This document shows, in pieces, positions 1 through 8,463 of a stretch of 64,000 bases of DNA (within the stretch, counting starts at the first letter, position 1; the number at the start of each line of letters is the position of its first letter). The stretch comes from Pseudomonadota bacterium (GTDB lineage: Bacteria; Pseudomonadota; Gammaproteobacteria; Steroidobacterales; JBCBZW01). The stretch covers positions 1-64,000 of the forward strand of contig JBCCWS010000017.1 in the NCBI GenBank assembly GCA_039193195.1. Reading direction: 5' to 3'. The notes below the pieces were generated by a model. The model did not search any database and was not told where the DNA came from. It was given only the letters and a program-made list of their open reading frames with translations. Made by a program: the position numbers and the translations under genes.

Positions 1-171
1 GAGGTCGCGCTTGGTGAGTTGGTAGTTGCGATCGTCCCAGCCGCCGAGTCGCTTCAGGGCGGGGTAGTCGACGGCGCGGTCGGCGCCGCGGGTGGCGTCG
101 ATGCTTTGAGCAAAGGAGAGGGCCGGCAGGAGCGCGAGGGCCGCCGCCAAGCACGTAGTGCGTAGGGTCAT
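1..171 (-). CDS. Secreted protein of unknown function, N-terminal part only
   Basis: This minus-strand reading frame starts at the ATG at 171-169 and stays open to the window edge, giving 57 residues. It opens with a typical Sec signal peptide (MTLRTTC, then an alanine/leucine-rich core, ending near ALSFAQS). The mature part begins IDATRGADRAVDYPALK and continues GGWDDRNYQLTKRDL. The stretch is too short to assign a family. The sequence ctcctcgtg lies just upstream as a weak ribosome site. It is divergent from the SYLF-domain gene at 592. The start and the export signal are seen directly; the function is unknown. Confidence 0.6.
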   Translation of the reverse strand, partial: MTLRTTCLAAALALLPALSFAQSIDATRGADRAVDYPALKRLGGWDDRNYQLTKRDL

Positions 172-591
172 CACGAGGAGTTGTTCCTTCTCTGCTTGTC
201 GTTCTGGTTGTGTGCAGGGCGAGGAGCGTTTACCACTGGCCCCGCGGCCAGCGATTGTCCCACAGTTCGCAAGATGAGATCTGGGGAGTCTGTCACTGAA
301 CTGTCGCTTCAACGTGGGGCGTCGATCGGGACACCGAGATAAGTTGCTACGGCTCGGCGCTTCGCTGGCGTGGCTTGTGTGATGCGCTGATCGAACTTTA
401 GCGAATGGTTATGTTCGGTGGTAAGGTCGCGTGGTCTTGACCTAGTGTGAGGGTCGCGCACCTGCGCGCAGGGGAGTCAGGTTGGGAACCCGCGCCCATC
501 ACGGTATGTGGGAACATTTCTGACCGAATCAGGTCAACTCGTTGAAATCACGCGCGTTGTTACGTGCATAGGCTATCGGGCCGGAGGAAGA
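172..591. other. Intergenic region between divergent genes
   Basis: No convincing gene lies in these 420 bases. They separate the minus-strand secreted protein from the SYLF gene and must hold both promoters, but no clear -35/-10 pair stands out. A perfect 6-bp hairpin (ctggcc/ggccag, 236-251) sits in the probable leader of the minus-strand gene. Confidence 0.5.
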
Positions 592-1170
592 ATGAAGGAA
601 GTACGCACGGATGGGAACTGGCACCTGGCGCGGTGGGCATCGTGGCTCACTTTTGCCGCCCTATGCTGCGCCCCGCTGATCGCTAGCGCTGATCGCAGCG
701 ACCGCAAGCGAGCGGAGATCGACTTGAACGAGCGCTTGACGTTAGAGCGCTTGTTCGAGGAGAAGCCAGCAGCGAAGAGCTTATTCGACAACGCGGCGGG
801 TTATGCCGTGTTCAATGTAGTCAAGGTGTCCCTGGTCGTCACCGGTGGCGGGGGGCAGGGCGTGGCCGTGGATCGATCAAGCGGCGAGCGTACCTACATG
901 AACATGGGCACCGGGGGGCTCAATCTCGGGCTCGGGGGCAAGTCGTACAACATCGTGTTTCTGTTCCAAACCGCTGACAAGTACGCCAGTTTCATCGACA
1001 ACGCTTGGAAAGGCGGCGTGTCAGCGGATGCGACTGCAGGTCGTGCCGGCGGTGATGTAGGTGCCGACTTCCACAATGGCGTGGCCTACTACCAACTCAC
1101 CGATGCGGGCCTGATCCTGCAGGCCGACATCACGGGCACCAAGTACTGGCGCGCGAACAAGTTGAACTAG
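592..1170 (+). CDS. SYLF (YSC84-like) lipid-binding domain protein, secreted
   Basis: The product is 192 residues. I chose the ATG at 592 rather than the longer frame from 508 because ccggaggaag (581-590) is a strong ribosome site and the shorter start begins a proper signal peptide (core LTFAALCCAPLIASA, about residues 18-32). The mature part matches the SYLF/YSC84 fold: a helical start (KRAEIDLNERLTLERLFEE), AAGYAVFNVVKVSLVVTGGGGQG, then a glycine-rich region and Y-W-R near the end. SYLF proteins bind phosphoinositides in eukaryotes; bacterial members are periplasmic or outer-membrane associated and largely uncharacterised. It is convergent with the GntR gene, which ends 10 bases away. Confidence 0.85.
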   Translation: MKEVRTDGNWHLARWASWLTFAALCCAPLIASADRSDRKRAEIDLNERLTLERLFEEKPAAKSLFDNAAGYAVFNVVKVSLVVTGGGGQGVAVDRSSGERTYMNMGTGGLNLGLGGKSYNIVFLFQTADKYASFIDNAWKGGVSADATAGRAGGDVGADFHNGVAYYQLTDAGLILQADITGTKYWRANKLN

Positions 1171-1179
1171 CACCGATGC

Positions 1180-1812
1180 TTAGGCGCCGAGGGTGGCGCG
1201 GGCCGCCCGAAGGTGGGCGGTCATGACACTTCGCGCCCAATCTGCATCGGCCGCCGCGCAGGCTTGCACCATCTCGGCATGATGTTGATTGCTGCGTACG
1301 ATGTCCGCGTGGCTGTAGCGTTTCATCGTGCGCAGAATCATCGGCGTCTCGAGCAGGGAGTGCAGCAGGTCGCGTAGACGTGGGCTCTGCGCCGCGTCGA
1401 TTAGGGTGTCGTGAAATTCGTGATTGGCCCGCAACAGCCCGTCGTAGTCCAGATGCTCCCCTTCGGCTAGTAGGGCGTCGATCCGTCCCACGCATCCGCG
1501 CAGCACCTCGAGGCGCGCCTCCGTCATCCGTTCCGCTGCCCGGGCCGCCGCATAGCCCTCGAGGAGCAATCGCAAGTCGAAGATCTCGGCCACCTCGCTC
1601 GCCGACCATTCCGCCACGTACGCTCCCCGATTGGGGATGTAGCGGACGAATCGTTCCGCATGCAGACGACGCAGAGCCTCGCGCACAGGCGTGCGGCTGA
1701 CGCCCGTGATCTCAGCGATGCGCTGTTCTGGCAGATGCTCACCGGCCGCTAGCCGGCCGCTCAGAATCTCTTCCCGAATGCGCTCATAGGCCTTGTCGTT
1801 GGCTCTGCTCAA
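1180..1812 (-). CDS. GntR-family transcriptional regulator, FCD (FadR-like) subfamily
   Basis: The product is 210 residues. Residues about 6-67 form the winged helix (YERIREEILSGRLAAGEHL; recognition helix VSRTPVREALRRL), followed by a helical FCD ligand-binding domain (about 75-205). FCD metal-site candidates are visible: the aspartate in EIFDLRLLLEG, the histidines of NHEFHD and NQHHAEM, and HLRAA near the end. The start is TTG (1812-1810), supported by a GAGGT ribosome site 6 bases upstream; an overlapping ATG runs straight into a stop. FCD regulators usually sense organic acids or sugar acids and repress uptake and catabolic genes. It is divergent from a TonB-dependent receptor, with two GTATAC sites between them, so it probably controls itself and the receptor. 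The effector is unknown. Confidence 0.9.
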   Translation of the reverse strand: MSRANDKAYERIREEILSGRLAAGEHLPEQRIAEITGVSRTPVREALRRLHAERFVRYIPNRGAYVAEWSASEVAEIFDLRLLLEGYAAARAAERMTEARLEVLRGCVGRIDALLAEGEHLDYDGLLRANHEFHDTLIDAAQSPRLRDLLHSLLETPMILRTMKRYSHADIVRSNQHHAEMVQACAAADADWARSVMTAHLRAARATLGA

Positions 1813-1842
1813 TCGATTACCTCGCGCTCATGAAGGTCAGAT

Positions 1843-1850
1843 TGTATACA
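1843..1850. promoter_or_regulatory. Candidate GntR operator, tgtataca palindrome
   Basis: A perfect 8-bp palindrome (TGTATACA) lies 31 bases upstream of the GntR start codon. FCD-type GntR proteins often bind TTGTATACAA-like sites. The location fits autoregulation. This assignment is an inference from sequence and position. Confidence 0.4.
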
Positions 1851-1908
1851 GGTGAAGGCCAAAATCAGGGGCTTCAGGGGGCCTAACCCCCCAAAATTAC
1901 GCCATATC

Positions 1909-1914
1909 GTATAC
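1909..1914. promoter_or_regulatory. Second candidate GntR operator, GTATAC core
   Basis: A second GTATAC core (context tcGTATACat) lies 66 bases from the first in the same divergent region. It falls where the -35 box would be if tatatt (1935-1940) is the -10 of the receptor gene, which would suit repression. The flanks are less symmetric than in the first site. Confidence 0.35.
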
Positions 1915-2026
1915 ATGGGCTGGGATGCGACGGGTATATTTCGATCATCGTTTCGTCATCAGTCCGCCGCGCTGGGCGCGGCAAGGACCGGGTGATATGG
2001 CTCATCGACCGATCGGGGGGAAAAGT

Positions 2027-4642
2027 ATGAGTGTGAGGCGTTGTGTGTTGCCGGCGGTGCTCGCGGGCGTAACGGGCACTGGCTTGAGTGTGACGGGGAC
2101 GCCAGCGGGCGCTCAGGGCATGGAAGAGGTCATTGTGACCGCCCGCCAACGCGAAGAGTCCCTCTCCGACGTGCCCGCGGCCATCACTGCGTTTACCGAG
2201 GCGGACATCAACAACGCTGGCATCAGGCGCGCAGAGGACTTCATCGCCCTCACGCCGGGGGTGACCTTGGTCAACACCGCGGAGGTCGGCGACACGCAGG
2301 TCAGCATCCGCGGCATCAACGGTACGCGTGACGGTGAGGCCAGCTTTGCCTTCATCGTCGACGGCATCCTCTACACCAACCCAAGCTCCTTCAACCGCGA
2401 GTTCGCTGACCTGGCCCAGATCGAAGTGCTGAAGGGCCCACAGGGTGCTCTGTATGGACGCAACGCGGGCGCGGGCGCCATCATTGTAACTACCAACGAG
2501 CCGGGCGACGAGTTCGAGGCGGGCGTGAAGGCAAGCGGTGGTGAGTTTGGCCTAGTGACCGGTTCGGCCTTCGCGAGCGGCGCGCTGAAGGAAGACAAGA
2601 TCTTCGCTCGCATTGCAGCCGACTACCGTGACTTCGACGGTTTCTACTCGAACGATTTTACCGGCGATGACAGCTCCATCGACCGCTTCGAGAACTACAA
2701 CTTCAACGGCCGGCTGATCTTCACACCTACCGATCGCCTTAAGCTAGACACCAAGTTCCGCTACGGTGAAGTGGATGCGGGTGCCATCGTGTTCAACGCC
2801 AGCTTCTTCCTCGCCGGCCTCGGCGGCGGCGAGCAGGGCAGCTTCGAGCAGGACGTCAATGAGCACGAGTTCCGCTTCGTCAACAACGTCGACTCGCAAA
2901 ACGAGCAGGAGTCCACCGAGTTCTCCATGAAGCTCGACTACGAGGCCGATTGGGGCACCTTTACCGCCTGGGGTCTGTACAGCGACGTCGATCAGTTCTT
3001 CTTTGCCGACGGCACCAGCGGCGACTTCGGCTTTTTCACCGGCATCAGCGGCATAGGCACCCCGGACGCCAATCTCACGGCGGCGGAGCAGGCCTGTATC
3101 GACAGTGCCCAGGCCCTGAACGCCTCCGGCTTTGCCCTCAACGCGCCGGCGATCTTCGACAACGGCTTCGGCGGCGTGGTCGGCCTGCCCGGTGCAGGTG
3201 GCGGTGCGACCGTGTTCGGCCCCTACTCGCCGACCAGCTGTGACGGCACGCAGTACCAGATTCGCAACCAGGAAGACATCAGCTTCGAGATACGCTTTAC
3301 CTCGAGCGCCGATCAAGCCCTGCGCTGGCAAGCGGGTGCCTACTTCCTGGACCTCGAGCGCGAGGTCGGTGTGAACCTTGGCGTGGACGATGGCAGCGGT
3401 GCGCCGCCGGCGGGGCTCATCATCCCCGGCAACACCGAGAGCCTGCTCTACGACCGCTTCGACACGCGCGTCTACGCTGCCTTCGGCAACATCGCCTACG
3501 ACCTCAGCGACACGGTCGAGCTGGCCGTGGCCCTGCGCTACGACGTGGAAGACCGCGACGTGACCAACCTCGTTCCGGCGGATCTGCGCACGAGCTTTGT
3601 CGACCTAGATCCCACCGTGGCCCTACCGTTCTCAGGGCCCTTCAACGGGGGTTCGCCGCTGAACCCGGCGCTCGTGCAGTACGGCCCGAATAACAACGTT
3701 ATTGGTTTCAACTCGAGCGTGCCCGATCGCAACGAGACCTTCGAGCAGCTGCAGCCCAAGGTCAGCCTGACCTGGGATGCCGCGCCAGGCCTCACGCTCT
3801 ACAGCTCCTGGGGTGTGGGCTTCAAGAGCGGTGGCTTCAACAACCAGGGCAGCGCGGACTTCATCGACATCTTCTTCAACGATTTGTACATCGAACCGTC
3901 AGGCGGCACGCCCCTGTCGATCAGCGATGTGTTCGAGAAGGAGGTCAACAACTCCTTCGAGGTGGGTTTCAAGGCCAACCCGACCGATCGCCTCAGCCTC
4001 GAGGGTGCGGCCTACTACACGAACGTCGACGATATGCAGTTCTTCGAATTCTTCGTGGGCACCTTCGGCCTCCTGCGGGTGGTGACCAACATCGACGAGG
4101 TGGAGATTTTCGGCGGCGAGTTCGCGGCCACGTTCAACATCACCGACAACCTTAGCCTCTACGGCGGTATCGGCATCGTCGAGGGTGAGATCAAGGAGAA
4201 TGCCAACCGGCCCGCGACCGTGGGCAACGAGGTGCCTTATGCGCCGGAGATCACTGCGAACGTGGGCCTGCAGCTGCTCCAGCCCCTCGGCAACGGCCTC
4301 TCCTTCTTCGGCCGGCTGGACTACAGCCACGTCGGGGACACCTATTTCCACACCCTCCAAGACGACGATGTTGTCCCGAATGTGTTTAGTGGTGTAGCGT
4401 TCGGGGGAGGGGTGTTCCCGCCGTCCAACCTGACATTCGCCAAGCGCGATGCGTACGGCCTGGTAAACTTACGAGCGGGACTACAGGGAGAGACGTGGTC
4501 AGTGACCGGGTTCATCAATAACCTGACCGACGAGAACTTCCTCAACGAGGTGATTCCTGCGCCGGAGTTCGGCGGCGCCTTCGTTAGCCCAGGGACTCTG
4601 CAGGCCTGGGGTGTGGAGGCGAGCTTCCGCTTCGGCCAGTAG
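2027..4642 (+). CDS. TonB-dependent outer-membrane receptor
   Basis: The product is 871 residues from the ATG at 2027, chosen over the longer frame from 1925 because of the purine-rich gatcggggggaaaa ribosome site and because it starts a signal peptide (MSVRRCVLPAVLAG, cleavage near AGAQG). A TonB-box-like EEVIVTARQ follows directly, then the plug domain (DVPAAITAFTEADI, GVTLVNTAEVGDTQVSIRG, IEVLKGPQGALYGRNAGAGAI) and a beta-barrel of about 650 residues ending WGVEASFRFGQ. Such receptors import scarce ligands (siderophores, vitamins, oligosaccharides) with TonB-ExbBD energy. The substrate cannot be read from the sequence. The divergent GntR/FCD regulator hints at a carbon source or organic acid rather than iron. 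A strong terminator follows. Confidence 0.93.
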   Translation: MSVRRCVLPAVLAGVTGTGLSVTGTPAGAQGMEEVIVTARQREESLSDVPAAITAFTEADINNAGIRRAEDFIALTPGVTLVNTAEVGDTQVSIRGINGTRDGEASFAFIVDGILYTNPSSFNREFADLAQIEVLKGPQGALYGRNAGAGAIIVTTNEPGDEFEAGVKASGGEFGLVTGSAFASGALKEDKIFARIAADYRDFDGFYSNDFTGDDSSIDRFENYNFNGRLIFTPTDRLKLDTKFRYGEVDAGAIVFNASFFLAGLGGGEQGSFEQDVNEHEFRFVNNVDSQNEQESTEFSMKLDYEADWGTFTAWGLYSDVDQFFFADGTSGDFGFFTGISGIGTPDANLTAAEQACIDSAQALNASGFALNAPAIFDNGFGGVVGLPGAGGGATVFGPYSPTSCDGTQYQIRNQEDISFEIRFTSSADQALRWQAGAYFLDLEREVGVNLGVDDGSGAPPAGLIIPGNTESLLYDRFDTRVYAAFGNIAYDLSDTVELAVALRYDVEDRDVTNLVPADLRTSFVDLDPTVALPFSGPFNGGSPLNPALVQYGPNNNVIGFNSSVPDRNETFEQLQPKVSLTWDAAPGLTLYSSWGVGFKSGGFNNQGSADFIDIFFNDLYIEPSGGTPLSISDVFEKEVNNSFEVGFKANPTDRLSLEGAAYYTNVDDMQFFEFFVGTFGLLRVVTNIDEVEIFGGEFAATFNITDNLSLYGGIGIVEGEIKENANRPATVGNEVPYAPEITANVGLQLLQPLGNGLSFFGRLDYSHVGDTYFHTLQDDDVVPNVFSGVAFGGGVFPPSNLTFAKRDAYGLVNLRAGLQGETWSVTGFINNLTDENFLNEVIPAPEFGGAFVSPGTLQAWGVEASFRFGQ

Positions 4643-4667
4643 CGATTTGCGAGCGAGAGTGCGAGTT

Positions 4668-4702
4668 ACCGGATACGCGTTCATGCGTATCCGGTTTTTT
4701 TT
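4668..4702 (+). terminator. Rho-independent terminator after the TonB receptor
   Basis: A perfect 10-bp stem (ccggatacgc 4669-4678 with gcgtatccgg 4685-4694), a 6-base loop and a run of eight T form a textbook intrinsic terminator 26 bases after the stop codon. Confidence 0.92.
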
Positions 4703-4937
4703 ACCCAGTGTTTGCCGCAGCGCAGCGCGCGCGATTGCTCGAGGCGATCTGATGAGGGCCGGGGATTTTTGAGTACATCATGTCTATTTTAGCGCCGCCC
4801 GCCGATGTCTAGGTGCCCCGGGAGCTCTTCACTCGCCAAGAGTGCGCCTAGGCAGTGAGCCGCCCGCTCGCGGCGTCCCTCGGTGCTACCGCGTTGCTTA
4901 GGAAGATGTTGTGTCTCTCCCGCTCTAGCCTTTTTCG

Positions 4938-6134
4938 CTAAGTCCGCCGGCTGTTCACGGTCTCGCCCACCAGCTCATCGAAGCGCTTCATCGCTGTGTC
5001 CCACGTGTGATGGCTGAGGACACGTTTGCGGCCCGCAATCGACAGGGCCTCGTGTCGCTCATCGGACTCGAGCAACAGTCCCACCTGATCGAGGTAGTCC
5101 TCGGGCGTGTCGGCCACCAACAGGTGCTTACCGACCTCGACGTCCACGCCTCGGGCGGCGATGGCGCTACACACCACGGGAACGCCCATGGCCATCGACT
5201 CGAGCAGCTTGTTCTGCGTGCCCCTAGCGATGGTCAGAGGCGCGACGCTTAGGCGCGAGCGGCCAACCCAGGGCCGCACGTCGGGCACGGAGCCGGTCAC
5301 TTCCACGCCCTCCAGGGCGGCGAGCTTGCGCACATCGGCGGTCGGTTCGGCGCCCACGATCGCGAGCTGGAGTTGGGGGTAGCGCTCTTTCAACGCCGGC
5401 CAGACCTCAGCGCAGAAGTTCACCATCGCCTGGATGTTCGGGTAGTAGTCCATGCGCCCGACAAAGCAGATCTGGTGGCGATCGGTCTCCTCCATCGGGC
5501 TGAAGTACTCCGTATCTACACCGTTGACGAACCAGTCCGTGCGCGCACCCGTCTCGAAGCCGTCGAGGGTGGCGGTCTCCTCGGGAGTAGTGCAGGTGCT
5601 GAGTTCGAAGCGCGGGGCCAGGCGGCGTTCTGCGCGCTCCATCTTGCTGCCCTCTAGCCAGTAGCCAAGGTTGCGGGGGAACCTGTGATAGGAGGCGTAG
5701 GCAAGCCACTTCTGCGAATCCATGTCTGCGAAGTCGAGGATCTTCGGCACATCGTCGATGTCTGCCACGTAGTGCGCTACCGAGGAGCAGTGCACGATGA
5801 TCAGATCCGGTCGTGGTTCGCCGCTCAGCTCCTCGCGCAGCAGCCTATGCAGCGTTGGGGAGTAGAAAAAACCCATGGAGGAAGGGACGGGCGTTGGCAG
5901 CCGGCTCAGCATGCGGACCACGGCGGGCACCTTGCTCACCTGCGCGGTGATCATCCGGCTGCAATAGGTCTCCATGCCCGCGCCCGCCTCTCGCTCTTCG
6001 TCTGATCGGTAGATCGTGGCGAGCACCACCTCATGCCCCTGCTCGTGGAGATGGCGGATCATGTGGAAGGAGCGGATCTTGGCGCCGCTTGCCGGTGGGT
6101 ATGGGAAGCGATGGCAGATGTAGAGAATTTTCAT
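4938..6134 (-). CDS. Glycosyltransferase, XrtA/PEP-CTERM-associated type (TIGR03087-like)
   Basis: The product is 398 residues, a GT-B fold family 4 enzyme. The N-terminus (MKILYICHRFPYPPASGAK, then RSFHMIRHLHEQGHEV) is characteristic of the sugar transferase found with exosortase A loci. The C-terminal half has NGVDTEYFSPM, the loop ICFVGRMDYYPN and the donor-site segment GTQNKLLESMAMGVPVV with the conserved E-x7-E spacing. It should add a sugar to the lipid-linked repeat unit at the inner face of the cytoplasmic membrane. The GNAT gene upstream on the same strand ends only 14 bases before its start, so the two are probably co-transcribed. It is convergent with the TonB receptor. The donor and acceptor are not predictable. 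Confidence 0.88.
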   Translation of the reverse strand: MKILYICHRFPYPPASGAKIRSFHMIRHLHEQGHEVVLATIYRSDEEREAGAGMETYCSRMITAQVSKVPAVVRMLSRLPTPVPSSMGFFYSPTLHRLLREELSGEPRPDLIIVHCSSVAHYVADIDDVPKILDFADMDSQKWLAYASYHRFPRNLGYWLEGSKMERAERRLAPRFELSTCTTPEETATLDGFETGARTDWFVNGVDTEYFSPMEETDRHQICFVGRMDYYPNIQAMVNFCAEVWPALKERYPQLQLAIVGAEPTADVRKLAALEGVEVTGSVPDVRPWVGRSRLSVAPLTIARGTQNKLLESMAMGVPVVCSAIAARGVDVEVGKHLLVADTPEDYLDQVGLLLESDERHEALSIAGRKRVLSHHTWDTAMKRFDELVGETVNSRRT

Positions 6135-6148
6135 AATTACCTATCAGT

Positions 6149-7045
6149 TCAGGTAGGTAAATTCATGGATGGCATGTTGGCTGAGGAGAAAGACACATGA
6201 AGGTAGGGGGCTTTCGATGAAAACATCATCTGCATCCCAAAGACGGTAAGGAAAATGGCGCTACCAAGCGCCTTTGCGCCCATACGCTCGTGGGAACGGA
6301 TCGAGGGAGTGTTGAAGGCGGAGACACGGCTCACACTCCACTCATAGCCTCGCTCGCGCAGATACTCGTTGGCTGCGTCCCACAGGCAGACGAATCCAAG
6401 CCCCAGCCGGCGTTCGGGAATCACGTATACGTCGTAGTCCCACGCTGCCTTGTCGCCAGGCGTGGGCACGAAGCGACAGCGAACCTCGTCCTCTACGTAG
6501 GCGCCAAAGTGCAGCCAGATGTAGCCTAGGAATTGCCCTTCGTGGTCAGCGGCAAGGCAATGCGATCCCTCTCTCCAGCGAGTCTCGAGCACAGTGGCGC
6601 AGCGCGGGAACTGCTCGACGAGCGGGTCGTCCGGCAGGGCGCTGCGGATCGGGGCGAAACGTGCTCTGCGCTTTTGCGCTTTAGGGTCCTGCGGTGGAAC
6701 GGCTTGGGCGAAGAACAGGTATCGGCGCAGCGATATGTGCCCACCCGTGGTGCCTTTGGCCAGACGCGCGAACAGATAGAGGCAACCGTTGAAAGCGCCG
6801 AAACGCGAGAATGTGGAGGTGAGTCGACGCAATAGTCTGCCGAGGGTGCGGAGAACGGGCGAGGGTGCTGACGGGGCCAGGCGCAGTGTAGCACTGCTCT
6901 TGAAATAGGGAGCGGTAGCCAGCGTGTGGTTCGACGCTGAGGTCCGTCGACCAATGCCGCTCGGATCGTACTCGTGCACTTGTGCGTCCTCGATCGTGTC
7001 GCTATGCTCCGACGCCCTCGGAGCGTCACTAACTTGGGCCTTCAC
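6149..7045 (-). CDS. GNAT-family acyltransferase
   Basis: The product is 298 residues if translation starts at the GTG at 7045; there is no good ribosome site, so the true start may lie downstream. Residues about 135-270 look like a GNAT domain: HEGQFLGYIWLHFGAY, then DYDVYVIPERRLGLGFVCLWD (acetyl-CoA loop R-x-x-G-x-G with deviations) and VSRVSAFNTPSIRSHERMGAK, the typical late-GNAT asparagine/serine segment. The first 60 residues are low in complexity and may be mis-started. Next to an XrtA glycosyltransferase, it may acylate an amino sugar of the polysaccharide repeat, but this is inference. It is divergent from the glycosyltransferase at 7122. Confidence 0.72.
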   Translation of the reverse strand: MKAQVSDAPRASEHSDTIEDAQVHEYDPSGIGRRTSASNHTLATAPYFKSSATLRLAPSAPSPVLRTLGRLLRRLTSTFSRFGAFNGCLYLFARLAKGTTGGHISLRRYLFFAQAVPPQDPKAQKRRARFAPIRSALPDDPLVEQFPRCATVLETRWREGSHCLAADHEGQFLGYIWLHFGAYVEDEVRCRFVPTPGDKAAWDYDVYVIPERRLGLGFVCLWDAANEYLRERGYEWSVSRVSAFNTPSIRSHERMGAKALGSAIFLTVFGMQMMFSSKAPYLHVSFSSANMPSMNLPT

Positions 7046-7121
7046 AGTCGAGCAAGCGATCCCCCCGCAACATCTTCGTTGAAAGCCCCTGACCGCAGCA
7101 CGCTAGGGCCTGATCTGCCGC

Positions 7122-8270
7122 ATGAGAATCCTCTACCATCACCGGGTGGCCTCCAAGGACGGCCAGTTTGTGCACATAGACGAGCTCACTCGGGCCCTTC
7201 GCGAGCGGGGCCACGAGCTGATTATCGTGGGGCCGAACTTTAACGCGCAGAGCGACTTCGGGACCGACGGTGGCTTCGTCGACTGGCTAAAGCGCCACTT
7301 GCCCAAGGCGCTTTACGAATTCGCGGAGCTGAGCTACAGCCTCGTCGCCTACCGTAAGCTTGCTCGCGCCGTGCGCGAACACCAACCAGACTGCCTCTAC
7401 GAGCGCTACAGCCTATTTCTTCCCGCTGGTATTTGGATACGGCGTCGGTATCGTTTGCCGATGCTCCTTGAGATCAATGCACCTCTTCGCGAAGAGCGGG
7501 CAAAGCACAGTGGCGGATTGGCCCTTCAGGGGCTGGCGCGCTGGAGTGAGCGCTACTGCTGGCGCCACGCTGATCGCACCTTGCCGGTGACCCAGGTACT
7601 TGCGGACATGGTGGTTAACGAAGGCGTCAGCGCGGAGCGCATTACTGTCGTCCCCAACGGCATCGATTGGGACAAGTTCGCTCACGTCCCTGGTCGAGAG
7701 CAGGCCAAGCGGGCTCTGGGCCTCGAAGGTCGCCTAGTCCTCGGTTTCACCGGGTTCGTCCGCGAATGGCACGGCCTCGACCGCGCAGTCGATCTGGTGT
7801 CGCGCTCACCAGAGCGACACCTGCTTGTGGTGGGCGATGGACCGGCCCGCGCGCAGATCGAGGCGCGTGCTCAAGAGCTCGAGGTGAGCGATCGCGTCAC
7901 CGTCACCGGGGTGGTGGCGCGGCAGGATGTGGCGGGGTTCGTCGGGGCCTTCGATGTGGCCTTACAGCCCGATGTCGTTGCCTACGCATCGCCACTAAAA
8001 CTCTTCGAGTACTTGGCGATGGGTTGCGCCGTGGTAGCGCCAAACACTTCGAACATCCGCGAGGTGCTCGTCCATGGCGATACGGGCTGGTTGTTCGACC
8101 CCGCGAAGCCAGACGACTTGCTGAATGCTGTGGAGACGCTTTGTGAGCAGCCGACACTACGCCAACGCCTGGGCGAGCGGGCGCGCGAGTGCATCGATGA
8201 GCGCGGGTTCACTTGGGCGCGAAACGCCGAGGTCGTGGAAGGGGTGTTTCGAGAGTTGGGGGTGAGTTGA
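7122..8270 (+). CDS. Glycosyltransferase family 4
   Basis: The product is 382 residues with a GT-B architecture. The N-terminal acceptor domain begins MRILYHHRVASKDGQFVHID and the C-terminal nucleotide-sugar domain has ITVVPNGIDWDKF, LVLGFTGFVREWHGLD, HLLVVGDGPARAQIE and the donor motif SPLKLFEYLAMGCAVVAPN with the E-x7-E type spacing. It probably extends the exopolysaccharide repeat in the cytoplasm. It stands 76 bases from the divergent GNAT gene and 193 bases before the beta-propeller gene at 8464. The specificity is not predictable. Confidence 0.9.
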   Translation: MRILYHHRVASKDGQFVHIDELTRALRERGHELIIVGPNFNAQSDFGTDGGFVDWLKRHLPKALYEFAELSYSLVAYRKLARAVREHQPDCLYERYSLFLPAGIWIRRRYRLPMLLEINAPLREERAKHSGGLALQGLARWSERYCWRHADRTLPVTQVLADMVVNEGVSAERITVVPNGIDWDKFAHVPGREQAKRALGLEGRLVLGFTGFVREWHGLDRAVDLVSRSPERHLLVVGDGPARAQIEARAQELEVSDRVTVTGVVARQDVAGFVGAFDVALQPDVVAYASPLKLFEYLAMGCAVVAPNTSNIREVLVHGDTGWLFDPAKPDDLLNAVETLCEQPTLRQRLGERARECIDERGFTWARNAEVVEGVFRELGVS

Positions 8271-8463
8271 GGTCTCGGCGAGGCGCGGCAACTTTTGAGG
8301 CAAGTCGTCAGCTCCGTTCGCGATGCGAGCGCGGCACTTGACCTCCGTCACGATTCGCACCGCCAAGACACGCTAACGTACGCCAGGATCTGGCTCGGAC
8401 GTTACACGAGCTGATCAACTCATCAATACGGCTGCTCACAATAGATCGTTTGCGGAGGAACGC

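Noticed and set aside
1130-1609. Minus-strand 159-codon frame inside the GntR gene region
   Set aside because: It is arginine/glycine-rich shadow of the regulator in another frame.
2744-3331. Long minus-strand frame (195 codons) inside the TonB receptor gene
   Set aside because: It is a shadow of a high-GC coding region, without family features or ribosome site, and the plus-strand receptor is certain.
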